This document shows, piece after piece, positions 13,293 through 14,151 of a DNA stretch of 14,151 nucleotides. This stretch comes from Candidatus Omnitrophota bacterium (lineage in GTDB: Bacteria; Omnitrophota; Gorgyraeia; Zapsychrales; Fredricksoniimonadaceae), in the NCBI GenBank assembly GCA_023247575.1, contig JAHFGE010000023.1:1-14151 (forward strand), given 5' to 3'. The notes beneath the pieces are model-generated. The model had not been told where the DNA came from and searched no databases. It saw only the letters and a program-made list of their open reading frames with translations. Position 1 is the first letter of the stretch; each line of letters opens with the position of its first letter. Position numbers and translations under genes: made by a program.

Positions 13293-13330
13293 TGAGCTAC
13301 GCCAGCAGAAAAATAGCTACTCCAATCAAA

Positions 13331-13402
13331 TCCCGACGTCCCGACATAAGTCGGGAGTCGGGACTCCGACTTCCATAAATCACAACGTAGAAAACGTCGG
13401 AG
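13331..13402. repeat. Two abutting hairpin repeats
   Basis: TCCCGACGTCCCGAC-ATAA-GTCGGGAGTCGGGA (13331-13363; one-base bulge) is directly followed by CTCCGAC...GTCGGAG (13364-13402). No gene is present. Confidence 0.75.
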
Positions 13403-13560
13403 GAGGAATAAATATATCATAGGGGCTAGGCGAGTTCAACGGTTTTAACAGTTTTAGCTTCTCGGCTGGCCGAGTCGAACCATAACAGACCGTAATGACG
13501 GATATTTTAAAATCTTTGGAGATGGGATCACGGCCAACGGTACTGGCAGCTGCCCCACTG
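13403..13560. other. Non-coding stretch with a repeat fragment
   Basis: I see no convincing gene. CTCGGC-TG-GCCGAG (13461-13474) is a short hairpin, and 13471-13487 repeats 9686-9702 exactly. A 55-codon frame from the ATG at 13495 (MTDILKSLEMGSRPTVLAAA) runs antisense into the DUF4143 gene without a ribosome-binding site; it might be a gene remnant but I do not recognise it. Confidence 0.5.
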
Positions 13561-14151
13561 CTAAAACAAATTTTGGAATGGTTTTGCGGGGTCAAGCATG
13601 GTAAAGAATTCTTCACAGGGAAGACAAAGAATATTTTTAATACGAAGCCTCTCCTTACCGCAATATAACATCATTACCGTAGCCTGGGGATAATCTTCTT
13701 TAAACGACAATAGACCATTTAAATCTTGCGGGTGAATAGTCTTTGAGCTTTTGACCTCAAGTGCGAAGAAAGTATCTTTACCATAAATAATAAAATCCAC
13801 CTCTACTCCAGATTTCGTACGCCAGTAATAAAGTTCCGTTTTTAAGGCAGAATAAGCTTGATACGCCCGTAAATGCTGGGCAACAAGTCCTTCCAAAGCA
13901 CTGCCAGCGATATCTTGAATGGTATTTAAAGGCCCTCTGGGACGTAAAGTTTGAAAAATTCCCGTATCAAAAAAATAAAATTTAGGGTGTTGGATAATAT
14001 GCCTCTTAGCTTTTTTGGTAAACACAGGTAACCGAAAAGCTAAAAGTAAATCTTCAAGCACACTAATGTAGCCTTCGACTGTTTTGCGTTGGACTTCACA
14101 TTCTCTGGAAATCTCGCTAAGACTAAGAAGCGACCCATGAGATAAACTAAT
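13561..14151 (-). CDS. DUF4143 (AAA_14-type) ATPase, 3' part
   Basis: The last 196 residues of a longer protein; the frame stays open to the window edge, so the N-terminal P-loop ATPase domain lies outside. The visible part starts with a helix-turn-helix-like segment (SEISRECEVQRKTVEGYISV) that leads into LEDLLLAFRLPVFTKKAKR and HPKFYFFDTGIFQTLRPRGP, both hallmarks of this ATPase family. The C-terminal DUF4143 domain shows a PD-(D/E)xK nuclease-like pattern: SGVEVDFII followed by FFALEVKSSK. These proteins are often found alone in accessory DNA and their role is unsettled. A GTG at 14061 is not the true start. Confidence 0.88.
   Translation of the reverse strand: MSLSHGSLLSLSEISRECEVQRKTVEGYISVLEDLLLAFRLPVFTKKAKRHIIQHPKFYFFDTGIFQTLRPRGPLNTIQDIAGSALEGLVAQHLRAYQAYSALKTELYYWRTKSGVEVDFIIYGKDTFFALEVKSSKTIHPQDLNGLLSFKEDYPQATVMMLYCGKERLRIKNILCLPCEEFFTMLDPAKPFQNLF

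Larger units (their letters stand above)
13078..13306 (-). pseudogene. Second tRNA-Thr (TGT), interrupted by three palindromes
   Basis: In transcript order: GCTGGCGTAGCTCA, 42-bp insert, CAGTTGGTAGAGCAGCTGATTTG, 46-bp insert, TAATCAGCAGGTCGGGGGTTC, 74-bp insert, GAAGCTTCC. With the inserts removed (and one of two CA copies), the sequence is an ordinary tRNA-Thr with anticodon TGT and a T arm that pairs. The 3' acceptor strand CGCCAGC is absent; TTAAGATG follows. The inserts are in the D-loop, in the anticodon between positions 35 and 36 (TG^T), and in the T-loop (TTC^GAA). It differs from the intact tRNA-Thr in several stems, so it was a separate gene copy. Confidence 0.85.

Noticed and set aside
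12578..13306. Functional intron-containing or split tRNAs
   Set aside because: The inserts leave perfect tRNA text when removed, but both copies lack the 3' acceptor strand (the Gly copy also lacks the T arm), and the site is 35/36, not the canonical 37/38.
12585..13402. CRISPR array
   Set aside because: The repeats are palindromic inserts of different lengths in tRNA sequence, with no regular repeat-spacer spacing and no cas genes.
13495..13662. Short plus-strand gene MTDILKSLEMG...
   Set aside because: 55 codons, no ribosome-binding site, runs antisense through the DUF4143 gene end; not recognised.

Overview
The window looks like a stretch of chromosome from an uncultured Gram-negative-type bacterium. 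The gene repertoire (a large conserved FMN-oxidoreductase-like unknown, DUF3108, DUF4143 ATPase, PIN/RHH toxin-antitoxin) and the very high load of short palindromic repeats recall candidate phyla such as Omnitrophica. That placement is an inference from general pattern, not from a marker gene.

Layout. 1-165: regulatory or possible insertion-sequence-derived DNA with a GTGCAC double site and a promoter that places the start point at the ATG. 166-2004 (+): a 612-residue conserved protein of unknown function. 9591-1990 (-): a long co-directional gene string: zinc-ribbon protein, M20 peptidase, DUF3108 secreted protein, trpB, trpA, M16 peptidase, A-type Fe-S carrier, thiC. Its genes overlap or lie a few bases apart (the exceptions are the repeat-filled junction before the DUF3108 start and the 54-base gap before the Fe-S carrier), and there are promoter-like sequences before the first gene and again before the Fe-S carrier. 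thiC and the plus-strand gene converge and overlap by 15 bp. 9600-9718: a palindromic repeat. 10708-9719 (-): a three-gene toxin-antitoxin-type operon (RHH antitoxin, PIN toxin, conserved 85-residue third protein) with promoter and inverted-repeat operator. 12471-10753 (-): a family 2 glycosyltransferase and gpsA, probably co-transcribed.

12499-13306 (-): a tRNA cluster, in transcript order [Thr remnant], Thr(TGT), Tyr(GTA), [Gly remnant], Gly(TCC). The Thr(TGT)-Tyr(GTA)-Gly(TCC) order is the classical one found upstream of tuf in many bacteria. Two extra tRNA copies are interrupted by palindromic mini-elements. Removing the inserts restores perfect tRNA sequence up to a truncated 3' end. In both remnants an element with TCCC...GGGA ends sits at exactly the same place, between anticodon positions 35 and 36; a third insert of this type sits in a T-loop. 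All three insertion points read TT(C/G)^NAA. The tRNA spacers are also filled with palindromes. 13307-13560 holds more palindromes and no convincing gene. 14151-13561 (-) is the 3' part of a DUF4143 ATPase gene that runs off the window.

Main points of interest: the tRNA-loop-targeting palindromic elements; a GTAG-type REP palindrome translated in frame inside trpB; another hairpin repeat lying in frame directly upstream of the DUF3108 start; three promoters that predict leaderless or nearly leaderless mRNAs; and the third gene of the toxin-antitoxin operon.
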